Both the position numbers and the translations under genes were made by a program. 64,000 nt of DNA. It comes from Sclerodactyla briareus. Lineage: Eukaryota > Echinodermata > Holothuroidea > Dendrochirotida > Sclerodactylidae. The DNA is taken from NCBI GenBank assembly GCA_026419785.1, contig JAODTK010005541.1:124001-188000 (forward strand). The letters run 5' to 3'. Shown here piece after piece: positions 13,468 to 24,650 of this stretch. Positions within the stretch are counted from its first letter, which is position 1. Every line of letters begins with the position of its first letter. Under the pieces are notes generated by a model that worked only from the letters and a program-made list of their open reading frames with translations, did not search any database and was not told the DNA's origin.

Positions 13468-13615
13468 GCTGCTTGGACCCTACCCCCAAAACATGTTGAA
13501 CCATCTCGAAAAAATACAAAAGAAAGCAGCGGTTCATCTCAATGATTACCACTCTAAACGCCTGGGCTGCGCCACGCAAATGGTCCCACACCTCGGTCTC
13601 GGAATGGAGCTATTA
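13468..13615 (+). mobile_element. Non-LTR retrotransposon (LINE) fragment, end of reverse transcriptase ORF
   Basis: One frame around 13470-13610 reads like the conserved stretch after the RT domain of jockey/CR1/L2-type LINEs, with the core NMLNHLEKIQKKAAVHLNDY followed by QMVPHLGLGMELL. This matches the family pattern 'LEKVQRRAARFI...ML..LGW..LE'. Upstream there is only a weak trace (PYPQ in place of DPYT). The open stretch is under 150 bp and broken on both sides, so this is a dead fragment. It abuts the dispersed repeat starting at 13608. Confidence 0.6.
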
Positions 13616-14262
13616 TATTAACTGGAGGAGGCAACGCGTATGCAATCGTCGTCGTCTACGTTTTCCGGCTAGGGTGCATGCGCGTGTAAATCATTGATTT
13701 CCAGCTTTTCGATCATTGGCTAGTATCACATAGTCCCGTGTGGTCTTTGATGATTTGCTGAAACCAGGTTAGTTTCGGCCGTCCAAATGGTCGTCTCGTT
13801 TTTCGGTTGCATTCCTTTAGCGCCCGACGCGTGCAGGAGCTTCTTCAGGGAGTCTGCAAAGATGCCAAAGCCACCGTTAAGGGTCTCCGTTTGATTGTTA
13901 TGCTCCAAGTTCACTGTTGTTATTTCATAGAGCTAACGTTTTCCGATCTGTCTTGTCTGGTTATATTAAGTGTACGTCTCAATAAAGAACTTTGGAGAAC
14001 GTTAATTTTTTCTTCTCATTTTGTTGTGAGTTTCCAAAGTTTGTGTTGTATAGAAAAATTGAAGATATTTATGCATTGAAGACTCTCAATCTTATCGGTG
14101 GAATAATGGAAGAAATTTGAAAAGTCCTGCCCACTCCCGGGACTGACACGCGAATCACCTTCATGTTCATTCGGGACATTTTCAGGTAGCGCGTCTGAAG
14201 ACAATGCAAAACTGCGCGTATGCCATTTTACACACCGGGCAGCCCAGCATTGGGGCCCTGTG
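13608..14262. repeat. Split copy of the tRNA-like dispersed repeat
   Basis: The head of the family (GAGCTATTATATTAACTGGA) is at 13608-13650. Its 3' half (GACTGACACGCGAATCACC through the GCGCGTCTGAAGACAATG block) is at 14125-14262. Complete copies occur at 14269-14658 and 58367-58733, where these parts are contiguous. The intervening ~470 bp (13650-14125) is therefore probably a later insertion into this copy, or the two parts are independent truncated copies. No coding function is seen in the insert. Confidence 0.45.
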
Positions 14263-14268
14263 ACAATT

Positions 14269-14658
14269 GAGCTATTATATTAATGGAGAGGCACGCTCAT
14301 ATATTGTAACACTTTGAAATGGTTCCCCCACTCTCGGACTGAACACGCGATCAACCTCGAGTGCGTTAAAGTGTCGACCATATACGGTATGAGCTACTCT
14401 ACCAATTGACGCAGAAGTTCCCGGACACGGACTGACACGCGGATTACCTTTTCGTGCGGTTAATTAAATTGTTTGATCAACTACGGTCTGTGTACTCTTC
14501 CGGGGAATTTCAGGTTAGCGCGTCTTGAAGACAATGAAAACTGCGCGTATACTGCCTTTTACACCACCGGCGTCAGCCAGCATAGGGCGTTAGGAGTTGG
14601 ATTGCGGGACCTAGGGCCGTTTCGTTGGATTGCGGGACTATAGGTCTCGAGCCTCCCA
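14269..14658. repeat. Dispersed tRNA-like repeat, copy A
   Basis: About 390 bp, sharing an ordered series of blocks with 58367-58733. These are the GAGCT..TATTA head, two ~75-bp units that on the minus strand read GAGTAGCTCA..CCGTA..GG and later a TGATCGCGTGTTCAGTCC block, then GTAGCGCGTCT(T)GAAGACAATG and a CAGC..CATAGGGC tail. The repeated unit faintly resembles a tRNA A-box/B-box arrangement, so a SINE with tandem tRNA-like units is possible. The box matches are weak. Repeat-family membership is certain; SINE identity is a guess. Confidence 0.6.
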
Positions 14659-14659
14659 C

Positions 14660-16408
14660 ATCAGAGGAAGTCCAGGTGCTTATGTGTGTTTAACCAAGCA
14701 ATTCTTGGTCACTTGGGCCCTACCCATTGATTGATTGTTTACAGCCGGGTCTGCGTCAATACGGCATAAACCCACCAGATTTCCAGACTCTATGCTATTA
14801 ATCCGCAAACAAGGACTGTTAAAAATAACTCGTTTGGGCCAAGGACGATACGGGACTGGAACATGCTACGTACAAAACATAATTAGCGGCTATCCAGAAA
14901 CATCGAACAGCTTCCAAAACGCAATTAACAACCACCTGACAGACGGAGTGCTGATCAAGACTGGGACTAACGTTTTGGCTGCCAAACCCTTGTCCTGGTG
15001 TGGTTGGCTCCTAACAGGAAGCGTGCCCGTATCTACGTTCAGGTTCAAGTGTTCATCTCCACATACATTACACAGCAAGCAAACGCCATATGAGTAACAG
15101 CTAATTCTTCGACAGCCCATTACGGATATGCCCAACACTATGAAGCAAACTCTCGTTCAGGCATGGTAACTAAGTCAGTGCAGGTATGTTTCTTGTTTAT
15201 TTCAAAAAAGCGAACCAGAAGAAAGCCAAAAGGCGTAGTGATTCCTTGGACTTTCTGAAAAAACTATAGCCAGAAACAAGGGACAAATGGGAGATGGCAC
15301 CAGCTCATAGGGGCAACATGACATCTGACAAATTTCCCATTTTCCCAACCAAACAATAGGGTTACGGTTATGGAATTTCACGATTTTGCAGACTTTGACC
15401 TATGGTGACCTCAGAGGACCTCTGACTGACCCCAAAACATGGGGTCAGTAATCATTATGGGGGAAAGTACAACATACAACGAGCTTCATCCATCAGGAGG
15501 GTCAAGATCGTGTTTACCAGCCGGAAATTGGCCAAAATAATCCGATCTTTCACAAATTTCTACTGTGACCCGAAATCACCCCGACCTATACCAACAACAA
15601 TAGAGGTTCTGTACTTCCTACGGAAAGAACACACCAAATTTCAGCTGACTTGAGTGTACATGATTGGACCAGCGAGGGCCTCCCTACATAATGATTTTTC
15701 CTCCCGGGCGGGCGGCGCCGCCGAAGCCCCCCCCCGGATACGCGCCTGCATAGGGGGGTTAAGGACCGGGGTGCGGTATCGATGTAGAAACCATAATTTT
15801 TTTAAAGAAATTTAACTGCATGCTGAGATGAAACATACATTTATTATATCGAGCCACTCATGAATAAGAACGTGCTGATAGTGTTAAATAAACGTTTGAA
15901 GTGACGTTGAATGACCATCACTGATTTTAGACCCCTCCCCCATCCAGGTCGCCCATCGCAGATCCGTCGGCAAAAACATCTCTCTACACCCCCCCCCCAT
16001 ATTTTCAAAACCTTCGCCGACGCCCTGCTTCTAAACGGATACTAAGGTTGCGTGAGCCCTTTGGAAGTTTATGTTAACACGCGCAGATCCGGCTTTCACT
16101 ATACGCCCGCTTCGGAGGGCGTACGTGCAGATGTTTCAGTGCAATTTTTGAGGGATACCAAACGGGCGAACGGACGCGCGCTGTTGCATTGGTGAACGCC
16201 ATGTTCACACGCGCAGACAGAAAACTCCGGTTTAAGCCGGAGCATGCGTGGTTTGTATGGCGTCTTCGTGGAAGTACGCACAGCACGCACTTACAATCTT
16301 TGGTGTATGGCTACACGATTAATGGACTTCGTCGAACTAACGCAACAGTACCTAGTGCTTTGCGGGTTGTAGAATTGGAATAATCTACAGCAGGTCGACT
16401 TTTACGGA
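14660..16408. other. No gene recognised; GC-variable non-coding sequence
   Basis: Contains the longest open frame of this part (about 14735-15097, plus strand). I cannot assign that frame to any family, and it has no splice support. Around 15380-15640 the sequence resembles the degenerate 'GACCTCAAAGGTCA' type tandem repeats seen elsewhere in the window. At 16072 and 16201 a short motif (ACACGCGCAGA) is repeated within a GC-rich 250-bp patch. Nothing here can be called a gene. Confidence 0.4.
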
Positions 16409-16410
16409 TT

Positions 16411-16502
16411 AATAAACAGTCTCGACTGAATTTAGTTTAATAACGAACTCGGCTGCGCCTCGTCCGGTATTTACCTAAAATTCATAGTCTCGACTGTTTA
16501 TT
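16411..16502. repeat. Small palindromic element with ~25-bp inverted repeats
   Basis: The left arm (16411-16434) begins AATAAACAGTCTCGACTGAA. The right arm (16475-16502), read on the minus strand, begins AATAAACAGTCGAGACTATG. Both continue into AATTTAG or AATTTTAG. The loop holds CTCGGCTGCGCCTCG, itself partly self-complementary. At 92 bp this is a typical tiny foldback MITE. There is only one copy here, so the ends are approximate. Confidence 0.5.
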
Positions 16503-18661
16503 CGCCAGGAAAAGTCTCACAGGGTGCAGTTTATTCCTAATTTAAAATGCCCAGGAAAACAATATTTATTCACTACTAGTCATCTGTGCATACGCTGAGT
16601 AACCACGTTTGAAAGGTAAACAAGGTTCGGAACGAATACCGAAAAATTCGTTATTTCTCAATAGCGCCTCTATAACCGCGACATGGTCTTATAAACAAAA
16701 AGGATAGGATGATGAATTGATTAGAAAGATTCATGCATTGATGAGTTCGCTGGCTGGAAGGCTAATTATCCAGTATCGAATGCACAGTGCAAAAAGGACA
16801 AACGGAACATGGACTTCTTTATGGAATTCTTTAATAATGGAACACCAACTCACAAACGGCATACGCACACTGGCGGATCGGGTCTTGATGGGAGGGGCCA
16901 ATTCTGGCCGTTTCAAGTGATATGGGGGAGGGGTGAAAAAAATCAACCTGAATGGCCTCAGATGCGGATTTGGTGCATCCAAAGTGTACGGAAGTGAAGT
17001 TAATTTTCTTCTAAAAAATTGCTTTTCTAGGTATAATCCCCAACCGATAACTGTTGAAGATCAGTTTTCGGCAACAATTTTCAGTTCTCATAGTTTAATT
17101 TTATTTTCCTAAATAAACAACTTGCAAAATGGTTCCAAAATGTCGATCTCTACGTTATAAACCAAAAAAAAAAAAGCCAAAAGGTAGTGAGTCCCTGACT
17201 GTCTTGCTGACTTTACCAGGGGCGCTGTAGGGAGTTTTGTTTGGAGGGGCAATTGTCATGTGACTGGACATGAGGGAGGGGTCTAAGGGGAGGGGGTGGC
17301 CCACCTCCATTTGTATTGTTTTCAGGATCTACTCAGATTAGATGCAAAATGGGTTATCTTTTACAATATTTCAACTAAACAGTGCACGCCAAAAAGTGCT
17401 GCTGTCTTGAATTTCAGTATATTTTTTTTTTAAAGGTTTCACAAATAATTTCAGAATCAGGGCGCAGGCACGGCCCTTGCTGTGTCGTAATATTCGAAGT
17501 GCATTATCTGTATAATCCGTTAATACTTTGCCTAACGAATACATGGGGGTCGAACTAATGCTGAAAAATAAACCAATAAAACGTAAATGATAAAACCCAA
17601 GGCAGATCCTAAAATTCAAATTCGCCCAAGTGTTTTAGCCTTTGTTTCAATTAACAGAATCAACTGAACAACCCAACGGTACCTCCTGTGGACCTCTAGA
17701 CCCAGACCACCCAGTTCAGCTGAGGTGGCGTGGTACTTGTGCTGATTTTAGCAATGTTCTAGAATGTCCACCTGAAAATCTTTCTCCGTTACAATCAAAG
17801 CTGAAGGACGACAGTCGATGACTGACCCATGCATGGCATTTCTCAAGTAGGATTTCAACTTTCTTAACACAGAAAAACGATCTCTTGCGGTTAGGTATTT
17901 TTAGCGGAAGATATAGGGTGTACCATAAATCCGTAAGCGGTTTGTGCAAGGCAGGGACTATCGCGCATTCGTTTCAGATCGGACCTGGGCAGTTGTTGCC
18001 TAATGGTTAGGGGATTTCTTTGGGCGTTTGTAGTGCCTTTTTTTCTAGTCATGTTGGTCAGTAAGATTTGCCTAATGCTTTTTCATGTGAATTTGATTTG
18101 CAAAAACTCCGGCAAGTCAAAAATAGTTTATTAAGGACTATGGCTGACTATGGCTGCAAAATAAGTTAACGCTAGCTTCCAGAACATCAACTGTTTCTTT
18201 CTTACTAATTTTCAAAGGCCCCGAAATAAAACAATTAGGCCTATTTAGCGCATAGTATCGAGAGAAAGAAGATCCAATGTTGGCCATTCAAATTCTGATT
18301 ATTTATTGTTCACCTGTACACGTCAAAAATAAAGTTACTAATTAGCCTCGGACGCTTTACCACAATGTCTTTTTTCGGACATTCGTAAGGCATTTGGGTA
18401 ACCCTCATGGTTTTTAAAAAGGGCCATTTTAAATCCCATCTATTCGAAGTATTGGTGTGTTTTTTAGTGACTAAACCTGTCAAGATTCCGATTGGTGAGA
18501 AGTGGATTGATTGTGTTCCGCATTTGAACAGACAAAATACCTAATCAACTTGGGAATGAAGTTTATGTGCCTCCATCCACAAATCCTTAATTTGAAAATG
18601 TTCAATTGAAATTTTGGGGGGCAATTGGCCCCCTCTTGCCGCCTCTGGCCAGCCGCCACTG
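16503..18661. other. No gene recognised; ends at a G-tract transposon terminus
   Basis: About 2.1 kb with no supported coding frame on either strand. The right boundary (18617-18661) reads on the minus strand CCAGTGGCGGCTGGCCAGAG and then GGGGGCCAATTGCCCCC, a common terminus of decayed hAT-like or CACTA-like elements. The matching left end was not found. Confidence 0.35.
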
Positions 18662-18849
18662 GACTTGACCATAAATTAAGATTCATGTACGCATATGGGA
18701 ACACACAATCAAGGCGCACACACCGCGCACTCATATAAGGCTACATACACCAAGGCATAGCACAGCGACTATGTACGACTTACAGATGTCACTCTAAGAT
18801 CCTGAAACTGAACTCCAGTTCCTGACGCCACTAGTGCAAAGTGTTCAAT

Positions 18850-19723
18850 ACACGATCTGGTCTGGCAGCATTGCTATGTTTCCTGAAAGCAGAATTAGTG
18901 GCCTCGGTCTGTCCTCAGTCATGGTTGAACGAAGTGCGTCTCGTTCTCCGACTTCCGGGAACTCTTTCTGGTTTCGCATTTGGCACAGGAAGTGCTGCTA
19001 GATTTTCCAACCACTGATGAACAGTTGATAGGTCACTGGGCACCCATATTCAATGCCGCGATATCAGTGATAGGGAGGGTCTGTGTCCCGACGTGTCATC
19101 ATCTCCCTTGTTTGCCCCAACAAGAACTCTGCTTCAAGTTTTCATCTCTGGGTTTTGGTCAACAAAGATTTGAATTTGGTCCAAGCTATTTCCAGTTCTC
19201 CCCATGTCGCTGTTTCCGCCTTCCCGGGGAGTAGAACCGACAGCATCATTGCGTGTCTTTGCTGGTTGCCAACCGGTCCCTCAGATCCAGGTCAACTGCA
19301 TCAATGGCTCTCGTTGATACGTTGATCGGTAGTAGGTTTCAGGGGTTCCGTCGCTTGCTGCATTACTCCGAACTGAGACCTCGTGACAACCCGCACTCGG
19401 ATTGCGATGTCCATCCTCTCAGCCATAGCCTCAACCTCAGTGAAGAGCTTATGGAACTCCACATCACTTCCTCGCCATTCTTGCATAATTGCCGATGTGT
19501 TGTCAACAAGTTCCATAGCAGCCACCAAATCCGCGCCTCTTTCTTGAGTTTTCATTAATTAAACTGGTTGAAACTCATCAACCCGCTGTCCTTTGCAATA
19601 ATCTGTTTTTTGAGAAAAACCTAAACTGCTACCGCTACTTTTTTCTTTTCTTTTTCCGTAACTCTGTGGAAGTTCGGGAGCATGATTTGTTGGCCCACCT
19701 TGGCCCCCCTGGATCCGCCAGTG
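18850..19723 (-). mobile_element. hAT-superfamily transposase relic (ZMYM1/DUF4371-like)
   Basis: Two recognisable parts lie in order on the minus strand. At 19555-19301 an open frame has the pattern of the mid-to-late region of ZMYM1-like hAT transposases (DLVAAMELVDNTSAIMQEW, then SDVEFHKLFTEVEAMAERM and a 'VTRSQ' segment where the family has 'V.R.QHRSN'). At about 19010-18870 the C-terminal dimerisation region is visible across a frameshift (LPVPNAKPERV, then LRSTMTEDR). The part between is frameshifted. A terminus CACTGGCGGATCCAGGGGGG lies at 19723, upstream on this strand. This is an inactive relic; the 3' terminal repeat was not identified. Confidence 0.65.
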
Positions 19724-20684
19724 ACTACGCACCCTTTTCGTCTCCTTTTTATTAGGATGTACCTGCCGAGCAGGGCAGTGGTGGCGACAGGATTTCCCCC
19801 CCGACGTGGGTCCGAGTTCCCCGACGGTGCTCCTAGACGTTCCTAAGTTCCCCGACGAGCCTCACCCTACCCCTCCCCCTAGGTCGAAACCGGCATTTTT
19901 GATGTTTTCATTTTTTGAACTTTTTTTCCTTCTCTTCTAAGAAAAACGAAACGAAAAAATAATAAAAACATGGAGGGCATGTCTACTCTCAGTTGTCATT
20001 CCCATGCCATCAGGTGCTCTCATAGAAAAGGGTCAGATATTCGCGATTACTGCATAGCTGCAAGGAATGCCTGGACACTGGAGACTGCGAATATTCGCGT
20101 CGTGAGAGCACACCACACACAAAGGCAAACCAGTGGTATACGGCAGAATGCTCATCCTCCCACAAAACAGTGTACACGTTAATTTTGTTGCGGGACATTT
20201 CGAAGATATTCATAAGGCTCGCGTATCCTATCTATATATGCCACGAGTGCATAGTCTGTAGGAAGATAGGAGGATGGATTCGCTGATCTTAAACTCGAGC
20301 GAGGAACCTGGCAATATGACAAAAGTAGAGACGCCGAAAATTTTCACTTTAATAAGGAATTTTCACTATAACGAAGGTTGGAAATATACACTGTCGGGGA
20401 AATAGGGCCCTCGCCGGACGGTGGTACATTTTTTAGCGTACCCATCGCACTCGGGCTCCCCGACGAGATGGGGAAAAACCCCCCGGGGCGCCACCCTGTG
20501 AAGCAGGGGGATCGAACCTACTCGAGGCTCGGAAGTGGTGCAGGGGCCGCGGACACTGTACATTTTGTCAGCTGCTTTCAGGAATGACGCAATGGCCTCT
20601 TTTGGCGGTACCATTACTTGGGGGTGGGCCCGGTAATCACACGCCTAACCCCTCGCTTGTCCTGCCAATTTTCCACATGCTCCC
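19724..20684. other. No gene recognised
   Basis: Non-coding stretch. A GTTCCCCGACG/GCTCCCCGACG motif occurs several times (about 19815-19860 and 20455), within GC-rich patches separated by AT-rich sequence. I see no splice-supported coding frame or RNA gene. Confidence 0.35.
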
Positions 20685-20987
20685 ACCGGTTGTCCGTCTC
20701 AATTTCAGGCAGGCGGTCCCCGTTTGGTTTCCTGGAATATGCTCTCACTACTGAGGGTGTCCGTTTGCCTTTCTTATCAAGGGACTTGGTAGGCTAGCTA
20801 TTGGTGTTACAGCTCTCCCTGGAGTACGCGCTGTTCCGGGGTTTCGGCAAGTGTAGGTGTTTCACCTGTTACTGGTCTGGAAGTGACGGTGGTCGATATA
20901 AACGGCCGGGGGAGGGGGGGGGGCTGTTGCCTGGCAAACCGCCTCGTTGCCTTCCCTCGGTAACACAGATAACCGGATGAACGAGGA
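20685..20987. repeat. Dispersed repeat family R2, copy 1
   Basis: Aligns along its whole length with 63712-64000. Shared blocks include GTC(A)AGGGACTTGG, GGC/TGTT(G)CAGCTCTCCC, GCAAGTGTRGGTG, GGTCGATATA, a G-tract, and AACCGCCTCGTTGCCTTCCC at the end. Both copies end in AACGAGG, and the window stops there for copy 2. The G-tract near the end resembles other transposon termini in this window. No coding content and no family name assigned. Confidence 0.65.
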
Positions 20988-21549
20988 ATATAATTCGGAT
21001 CGTCCCACACTGTGGTGTTTCAGGTCGTCCGCGCATGTGTCACTTCGACCGGTAAGCGATGCTAAGTGAAACAAGACACAAAACTGTGTCCGCAGATTCC
21101 TTGTCATAGCTTGACAAGCTAGTGGGCTATACCAAGTCAAACCAGTAACACTTGTATTACTATTAGATATTGTCGTTTTAACTTTGTAATTACTTTCTAA
21201 ATAAGTCGCACACTTGGAATTTCGAAAATTCCCCTCTTCCTTCTCTGCCTTTCCCTTCCTCCTACTACTTTCGTGTCGAACAAATCCCTTCCCATCCACC
21301 ATTATCTCACTCTGTTGTCCTCAAATAAGCTTTGACCTGACCACACACAACAGAGTGTGGGGGGGGGTAAAAGCAACACAGAGGAGTTAGCAGTTCCAAG
21401 TATAGCCAACTATGTCAGTATTGGTCTGATTATAGGTTTCCACGCAGATAACCGTAATTTTTTCGACAGGGCTGAAAAAGGTACGGGTCCTTCTGTCATT
21501 GTCCAGATGATAAATGATATATGTCCTCTTGCCTAATTAACGTTGACTA

Positions 21550-21612
21550 TTTTATTATTATTATTAATTATTCTTATTATTATTATCATTATTATTATTA
21601 GTATTATTATTC
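21550..21612. repeat. (ATT)n microsatellite
   Basis: Near-uninterrupted ATT/TTA triplets with a few single-base interruptions. Confidence 0.9.
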
Positions 21613-22024
21613 TTTTAAACAAAATAGGTTGAATTGCCTAAGGTGTTCATCTACTGTTGTAAGCCCCACTCAGCTAAACTCAATGGTTTGCCATTTTGGG
21701 GGGTGCGGATACCTGTCGTGAATTGGAGGTGGGGGTGGGGGGGGGGGGGGGTGGGGAGGGAGTGGTACTGGTCCCATTTGCGCTGGGATTCGATGTTGTG
21801 TCCTGGATCACCCGCGTTGAGGGGGTCTTCATGTACCGGGCTTATTGTGGAAACAGGGATCAAATCAACAGGAAGTTCTGCCTACATATTGTTTTTTGGT
21901 ATTCACAGGCTCTTCCAGAAACTTGTCAGGGGGGCACTTCCATCCCCACACTCTGCCATCACACTACTGGGGGTACCATTTTTAAATTAACTTTAGATTG
22001 GCCTACTTGGTGAGAATACCCATG

Positions 22025-22140
22025 AATATATATTCATATATATATATTCATATAAATATATATATCTATATATATATATAGATATATTATATATATATTA
22101 TATAATATATAATATATATATATTAGATATATTATATATA
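22025..22140. repeat. (TA)n-rich low-complexity block
   Basis: Alternating TA with occasional TC, leading directly into the AT-rich minisatellite that follows. Confidence 0.9.
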
Positions 22141-22770
22141 TCAAGTTATATAGGGCTTTTTAATGGCCAATAGAATTGTTACCTATATCTGGGTATGCTC
22201 CGTATGAAGTTAAATAGGGTTTTTATGGCCATATAAAACTGTATACCTGTATCTGGGCAGCTTCTATTAAACTTCTATATGAGCTTTATATATGGCCATA
22301 TATAATTGTATATCCATATCTGGCAGCCTCTCTTATCAAGTTAGTTAGATATGGCTTTATATGGCCATATAGAAACGGGTATACCTATATTGGCAGCCTC
22401 TTATCAAGTTATTAGGGCTTTAAATGGCCGTATAAGAATGTATACCTATATCTGGGTATGCTCCATAGGAAGTTAAATAGGGTTTTTATGGCCATATTAG
22501 AAAACTGTACCTATCTGGGCAGGCCTTATATCAAAACTTATATTGAGGGCTTTATCCGGCCATATAAAAAAACGTATATCCAGATCTGGCAGCCGCTAGC
22601 CTCTATATCCAAGTTATGTAAGGGCTTTATATGGCCAATAACAACTGTATATACTTACTGGAAGCTTTCTATATCAAGTTATATTATGGCTTTATATGGC
22701 CAGATAAAATTGTAACCTATATCTTGGGTAGGCCTCATATTCAAGTTATATAAGGCTGTCTATGGCCATA
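22141..22770. repeat. AT-rich minisatellite, ~70-bp unit, about nine copies
   Basis: Each unit carries the same ordered words: a CAAGTTATATAGG-like start, GGCTTTATATGGCCATATA, a TGTATACCTATATCTGGG-like stretch and a GCAGCCTC-like end. Units vary by substitutions and small indels, with period about 65-78 bp. The nested palindrome TATATGGCCATATA recurs in most units, so the array is rich in short hairpins. There is no coding potential. Confidence 0.85.
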
Positions 22771-22879
22771 TGTATTCTTTATTTAACCAGATATATCCAG
22801 ATATAATTGCATATATGGCATTTCGTAAGGCGTAAATCATCAAAGTTCGTTCACAGACCACTGGAGTTGAGTTAGGGTA

Positions 22880-24650
22880 TGCATGGCTTACACCGAAATC
22901 TTAATACATAAGCAAACATTACAAGTTTATAGGTGTGTCCTTGAGACTGGACGTGATAAACACAAAACAACTGTTGACTATAGGATAGCATGGGTGGAGG
23001 ATATTATGCTCATTACTGCAGTGTACAAGAGAAAAGTCTGTCCAGGAAATTGTGTGTTCAAGTACAAATTGGATAATTGGTAGTCATACAGGTGTGTTTA
23101 CAATAATATCTACACACTATTACATGGGTGGCATCCGAAGGTGCAGGTTTTCTCAAATTGGGTATCACATACCCCTGCCTGAGGATATATATCGGGGGGC
23201 ACTGGCCCACAATTATTTCAATATATATACATTTCTTTATATCTTACAAGCATCTTAATTTGCTGAGTGGCAGGAGGCCACACGACATATTCATAAGTTC
23301 CACCGACATGTAGGCTTTCCGTGCATAGCCAACTACGTGCAGTTCGCTAGACGAACAAAACTTCCCAGTGACAACCATCCCTCTAAATGGTGTGTCCTTG
23401 AGACTGGACCATTGATAACACAAAACCACTGTTGACTATAGCCTAGGACAGCATGGGTGAGATATTTATTGCTCATTATGACAGTGCCAAGACCTAAAAT
23501 CATGTCTCCGGGAAATTGTTGTAATAATTCAATGAAAGTGGACATAAATATCTGAGGTAGTGTAACAGGGTATTTTACCATAATTCCACTCGCTATTACT
23601 TGCGTGGCATCTGGACGTGCAGGTTTTCTTCAAATTGGGTATCACATACCCCTGCCTGAGGATATATATCGGGGGGCACTGGCCCACAATTATTTCAATA
23701 TATATACATTTCTTTATATCTTACAAGCATCTTAATTTGCTGAGTGGCAGGAGGCCACACGACATATTCATAAGTTCCACCGACATGTAGGCTTTCCGTG
23801 CATAGCCAACTACGTGCAGTTCGCTAGACGAACAAAACTTCCCAGTGACAACCATCCCTCTAAATGGTGTGTCCCTTGAGACTGGACCATTGATAACACA
23901 AAACCACTGTTGACTATAGCCTAGGACAGCATGGGTGAAGGAAATTATTATGCTCATTAATGCAGTGCCCACCAATACTTCAGTCTGTCCCAGGGAAAAT
24001 TGTGGTATATGAAATGAAAAGTTGGAAACACTTGGGAGTCTTCAGGTGTATTTAACAATATATCCACGCGCTATTACTTGGCGTGGCCTCTGGACGGTGC
24101 ATGTTTCTCAAAGTGGGGTACACCTATCACCCTGTCTGAGGGATATATATCGAGACACACCTGGGCTAATTATGCCAATATTTCTTATTTATCCTGACAC
24201 AAGCATCTCAAGTTGCTGAGTGGCAGGTGGCCACACAAAATATTCAAAGTTCAACGACATTTTGATGCTTCCCATGCATAGCCCACTACGTTGCAGTCGC
24301 CTAGACGAACAAAAAACTTTCCATTGCAACATCCCTCTAAAATGTTTTAGTGTCAAGATGTCAATGTCAAACGTTCAGTGTTTTCAGACTTTCTGACCTT
24401 TCACACATGTGTGTTCCTTGAGATATCTTGTGATAGGAGGAGGGTTTATACATTAGTCTGATTCACTTCAGGGTTTGTCTCAGCGAGAAGAATCTGGTCG
24501 TCACAACTAATTAGACTCAATGTCACAAAGGTCAAACGAGGTCAAAAAGGTCAAATGAGGTCAAAAGTCGGTCAGCGATGTAGTTCGCCCAGACGATCAA
24601 AAACTTCCATAACGACAGCCCTCTCTAAAATGTTCCATTGCCATGATATA
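22880..24650. repeat. Tandem array with ~478-bp unit
   Basis: The landmarks GTGTGTCC(T/C)TTGAGACTGG (about 22932, 23389 and 23867) and GTGCA(G)GTTTTCTC (about 23140, 23618 and 24096) repeat at about 457-478 bp. Units 2 and 3 (about 23141-23459 and 23619-23938) are nearly identical over ~320 bp. Unit 1 and the units after 24050 are clearly diverged, with a trace near 24580. Short open frames inside are repeated only because the DNA is repeated; no protein family is recognised. Confidence 0.85.

Noticed and set aside
14735..15097. A 120-codon plus-strand open frame
   Set aside because: No family resemblance, no splice context and no repeat partner in the window. Its length is not significant in 64 kb of mixed-composition DNA.
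22141..24650. CRISPR-like repeat arrays
   Set aside because: Repeats are 70 to 478 bp long with no unique spacers of constant length, in a eukaryotic context. These are minisatellites and tandem duplications.
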